This document shows, one piece after another, positions 61,761-64,000 of a stretch of 64,000 nucleotides of DNA. Positions within the stretch are counted from its first letter, which is position 1. Each line of letters starts with the position of its first letter. Below the pieces are notes generated by a model. It was not told the origin of the DNA, made no database searches, and saw only the letters and a list, made by a program, of their open reading frames with translations. The DNA is from an uncultured Faecalibacterium sp. (GTDB lineage Bacteria > Bacillota > Clostridia > Oscillospirales > Ruminococcaceae), in the NCBI GenBank assembly GCA_934511465.1, contig CAKSWG010000004.1, positions 37,778 to 101,777 on the forward strand, in the 5' to 3' direction. The position numbers and the translations under genes are program-made.

Positions 61761-63320
61761 ATTCCATTCAATCGTGATTTTTTGCTCTCCGGTGAGTGGG
61801 TCTTTCGTCCCGACAACGACACGATGAACCAGCAGTACAGCAAGTTCACGGGTCAGATGGGAAACCTGTGCCAGTTCCCGCACACGCTGCATCTGCGTCT
61901 GAACCACGCTGGTTTCTTCCTGCTGTTGTTCCAGTTCCGCTTCCAAAATATTGATTCGCATTTCTGCGTTTTTTACATCTTCCAGAAAAGTCTGGTTCAT
62001 TTCAGAAAACTGGACGATATCAATCAGACCAGACACCTTATCCAGATACAGTTCCTGCATAGCTTTGCGCCGCCGGTCTACTTCACTTTTCAACCGTTTC
62101 AGCTCGTCACGCTTTGCATGCTCTCGCTGCTGGATTGGGTCATCCTGTTCTGAAAGGGTAACTTTTTCAGGGTCAAAATAATCTGCCACATACGCCCGGA
62201 TACGTTCCAACACAGCATTCTCCAATGCGTTCATATCTGTACAGGTCTTGTTGCCACACACTTCCGGTGCGCGCTGGTGCATCCGGCAGCGAACATAGCG
62301 TCTTTGAGTCCCATCCGCCTTTGGCTGACGGCCAGTTTGTTCCATGTAGCTGCCACAGCATCCGCAAACCACTTTTTTCGCCAGCGGATGAATCGTTCCT
62401 TTTCCACCACTCCGAGTACGTTCTTTCAGCATCATCTGAACTGTTTCAAACGTCCCCCGGTCAATGATGGCTTCATGGGTGTTTTCTACAACAATCCACT
62501 GGGACTGAGGAAGCCAAATCGTCTTTTCGGACTTATAACTCACCTTTTTATGCCGCCCCTGCACCATATCTCCGACATAAAGCTGATTGTGCAGCATCTG
62601 GTATACCGTGGGGCTACTCCAAAGGTCTGCATTGGGATTTTTCGCTGCAATATGGTAATGGATGCCATGCTGCTGTTTATAAGCAGTTGGGCTTGGAACT
62701 TTCTCATCATTCAGAATCCGCGCAATCTTATGCGCACCGATTCCACTAAGAGCCATAGAGAAAATCCGCCTTACCACTTCGGCAGCTTCCGGATCGATGA
62801 TAAGTTTTCCTTTTGCATTCGGGTCTTTGCAATACCCATACCGCGCAAAAGAGCCGATGAACAAACCCTCTTTCCTCTTGTGGTCAAGCACCGAGCGGAC
62901 ATTGGTAGACAAGTCTTCCAGATACCACTCGTTGATCAGGCCATTGATCTGACGAGATTTTTTATTCGCAGTATCGTTTGTATCCACATGGTCAACGACA
63001 GCAATGAACCGAATGCCCCACTCAATAAACTTTCCGTGCAGGTATTTTTCCACGAGTTCCATATCGCGGGTAAAACGGGATTGCGTCTTGGCCAGCACCA
63101 CATCGAATTTATGTTCGCTTGCGGCTTGTATCATCGAATTGAAAGCCGGACGGTTCCGATCGATGCCGGAATAATCCTCATCCGAATAAATCTGGTAAAT
63201 ATCAAATCCTTTCTCAATGGCGTACTGGATCAGCATCGATTTCTGGTTCTGAATACTTTCCGATTCGCCAATTTTATATTCATCTTCTTTGCTCAGGCGG
63301 CAATAAATTGCTGCTTTCAT
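61755..63320 (-). CDS. Large serine recombinase (site-specific integrase/transposase)
   Basis: A 521-aa recombinase of the resolvase/invertase family, large type. The N-terminal catalytic domain ('AAIYCRLSKEDE', active Ser in 'ESESIQNQKSM', 'YSDEDYSGIDRNRPAF', 'KTQSRFTRD') is followed by a recombinase DNA-binding domain ('GFARYGYCKDP'-like 'SFARYGYCKDP'), a zinc ribbon (CGCCGSYM...C...C) and a coiled coil (about 395-480). TndX-like enzymes of this size mobilise clostridial elements through circular intermediates. The start at 63318-63320 has AAAGG eight bases upstream. Lower GC and AT-richer codons than neighbours indicate transfer. Confidence 0.93.
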   Translation of the reverse strand: MKAAIYCRLSKEDEYKIGESESIQNQKSMLIQYAIEKGFDIYQIYSDEDYSGIDRNRPAFNSMIQAASEHKFDVVLAKTQSRFTRDMELVEKYLHGKFIEWGIRFIAVVDHVDTNDTANKKSRQINGLINEWYLEDLSTNVRSVLDHKRKEGLFIGSFARYGYCKDPNAKGKLIIDPEAAEVVRRIFSMALSGIGAHKIARILNDEKVPSPTAYKQQHGIHYHIAAKNPNADLWSSPTVYQMLHNQLYVGDMVQGRHKKVSYKSEKTIWLPQSQWIVVENTHEAIIDRGTFETVQMMLKERTRSGGKGTIHPLAKKVVCGCCGSYMEQTGRQPKADGTQRRYVRCRMHQRAPEVCGNKTCTDMNALENAVLERIRAYVADYFDPEKVTLSEQDDPIQQREHAKRDELKRLKSEVDRRRKAMQELYLDKVSGLIDIVQFSEMNQTFLEDVKNAEMRINILEAELEQQQEETSVVQTQMQRVRELAQVSHLTRELAVLLVHRVVVGTKDPLTGEQKITIEWNF

Positions 63321-63398
63321 GATTTGCACCTTTCTTTTTGTGCACAATCGTCCATACACAACATACCGCATTCTCCCCTCAAATTCAATGATGCCAAA

Positions 63399-63539
63399 TC
63401 AGGCGCAGGATTTTGAAGGAGCGGTATTGGACAGCTTATCGACGATATATCGTTCAAATTTCTTTTGAAAATGTTCTTTGCGCTGTTCGTTGTTGTCCGA
63501 ACGAAATTCTTCGTGCAGAATAAAAGGAGTTTTTTCCAT
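63399..63539 (-). CDS. Small acidic/basic protein preceding the recombinase (46 aa)
   Basis: A 46-aa reading frame beginning MEKTPFILHEEFRSDN, strongly charged in the middle ('EQRKEHFQKKFERYIVDKL'), with AAGGGGG five bases before the ATG. It lies 78 bases upstream of the recombinase on the same strand. Small charged proteins next to recombinases are common on clostridial elements (for example TnpW-like), but I see no clear match and assign no function. Confidence 0.5.
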   Translation of the reverse strand: MEKTPFILHEEFRSDNNEQRKEHFQKKFERYIVDKLSNTAPSKSCA

Positions 63540-63685
63540 CGAATCCCCCTTTTCGGTTCACTTGATTGTGATATGTGTCACTTCAGTCTATTTCCAGTCG
63601 GCGAAATTCAGAACTTTTCAACCAGTCAGTATGTATCAAGAAGCACCCGCAGCTTGCAAGTGCCTCTTGACAGAGAAAATATGTT
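63540..63685. other. AT-rich gap within the integrated element
   Basis: No gene recognised. Contains an imperfect stem (TCAAGA-AGCAC / GTGCC-TCTTGA, about 63637-63670) just after the stop of the partial gene, possibly its terminator. Confidence 0.35.
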
Positions 63686-64000
63686 TTAGAACTTCATCGG
63701 CAATGCGTCCTTGCGGCCTTTGCCGTTGTAAGCCATGTAGATGGGAAAAACGTATTTCTTCCATCCGGGCAGCTTTGCAGGGTTATCCCTGCCGACACGG
63801 TAAATTTCCATAGGATGGACGCTGCCAAGCGCACGAACCAGCCGTTCCTCGCTGAACTCGCCGTGATACAATTCCACAAAGTGCATCATACCACGCAGAA
63901 CAGATGCACGAAACGAATCGGGTTTGCCATCCCACGCAGCCACGATTATCCGCAGGGATTCGCAGTAGATCTTTTCGCCCATCTCGTTATACAGCTTGAG
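63686..64000 (-). CDS. Partial element-borne protein, C-terminal part (possibly DUF6551/ParB-domain-like)
   Basis: The reading frame is open to the window's right edge, so only the C-terminal 104 residues are seen (the visible start of the reading is LKLYNEMGEKIYCESLR). The fragment is helical and basic with 'AAWDGKPDSFRASVLRGMMHFVELYHGEF' and 'GRDNPAKLPGWKKYVFPIYMAYN'. It resembles my recollection of DUF6551 proteins on clostridial mobile elements, whose N-terminus is ParB-nuclease-like; this is uncertain. An internal ATG at 63982 is unlikely to be the true start because the frame continues upstream. Confidence 0.55.
   Translation of the reverse strand, partial: LKLYNEMGEKIYCESLRIIVAAWDGKPDSFRASVLRGMMHFVELYHGEFSEERLVRALGSVHPMEIYRVGRDNPAKLPGWKKYVFPIYMAYNGKGRKDALPMKF

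Noticed and set aside
63465..63813. Plus-strand frames within the integrated element
   Set aside because: They overlap better-supported minus-strand genes (46-aa gene and the partial right-edge gene) and lack ribosome-binding sites.

Overview
The window looks like a chromosome segment of a Faecalibacterium-type member of the Oscillospiraceae (Firmicutes). It is GC-rich coding DNA with Firmicute sigma-A promoters (TTGaca-17-TATaaT), GGAGG ribosome-binding sites and frequent TTG starts. Gene neighbourhoods are typical of Firmicutes (tilS-hpt-ftsH, maf-mreBCD-pbp2, rnj-gdpP, rplI-dnaB). Lysine and cell-wall precursors use LL-diaminopimelate aminotransferase (dapL) plus dapF. The taxon is inferred from protein sequence style and gene content; no 16S gene is present and no search was run.

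Layout. 1-5.8 kb (minus): nucleoside salvage, with deoD-cdd followed by a BMP-family nucleoside ABC transporter (binding protein, ATPase, two permeases; the last is cut by the window edge). 5.8-8.8 kb: a LysM/G5/M23 cell-wall hydrolase and an RluA pseudouridine synthase. 8.9-9.3 kb: RNase P RNA (rnpB), with promoter, P1 helix and terminator visible. 9.4-13.4 kb (plus): nadE, a NusG-domain-II protein and an LCP protein. 13.6-17.4 kb: deoB (minus), then pyk-luxS (plus). 17.5-20.3 kb (minus): cutC, a HAD phosphatase and a LacI regulator. 20.5-28.6 kb (minus): rplI-dnaB-tilS-hpt-ftsH plus two unfamiliar C-terminally anchored membrane proteins, one with an HEPN-like RNxxxH motif. 29-34 kb (minus): rnj-gdpP-glf. 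34.4-35.4 kb (plus): rnhA and a shortened MnmA-like protein without catalytic residues. 35.7-45.2 kb (minus): zapA, a U32 peptidase, dut, maf, mreBCD, pbp2 and mgsA. 45.6-52.8 kb (plus): glycogen phosphorylase, a GH13 amylase, nfeD-SPFH, a YhcH-family protein and a small membrane protein. 52.9-54.9 kb (minus): a YtrA-type GntR regulator and its ABC exporter. 55.2 kb: a 36-aa holin-like type I toxin candidate. 55.5-60.8 kb: dapF-dapL, acpP, proS and an aldose epimerase. 61.1-64 kb: a gene cut short by an integrated element carrying a large serine recombinase; the element continues past the window.

The most unusual content is intergenic. Two families of dispersed palindromic elements recur. Family 1 (13.4, 28.7, 35.4 and 50.1 kb) has a terminal box that can fold as a hairpin or pseudoknot, then a stem of varying sequence always capped by C(UGCG)G, then a CACrGGAAAGG-type core. 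Two units are complete head-to-head palindromes of about 260-310 bp. Family 2 (six copies, 41.9-59.9 kb) is a 65-190 bp MITE-like element bounded by CCCTCTCmGTC and its complement. Both sit tightly against stop codons, so they probably also shape transcript 3' ends.
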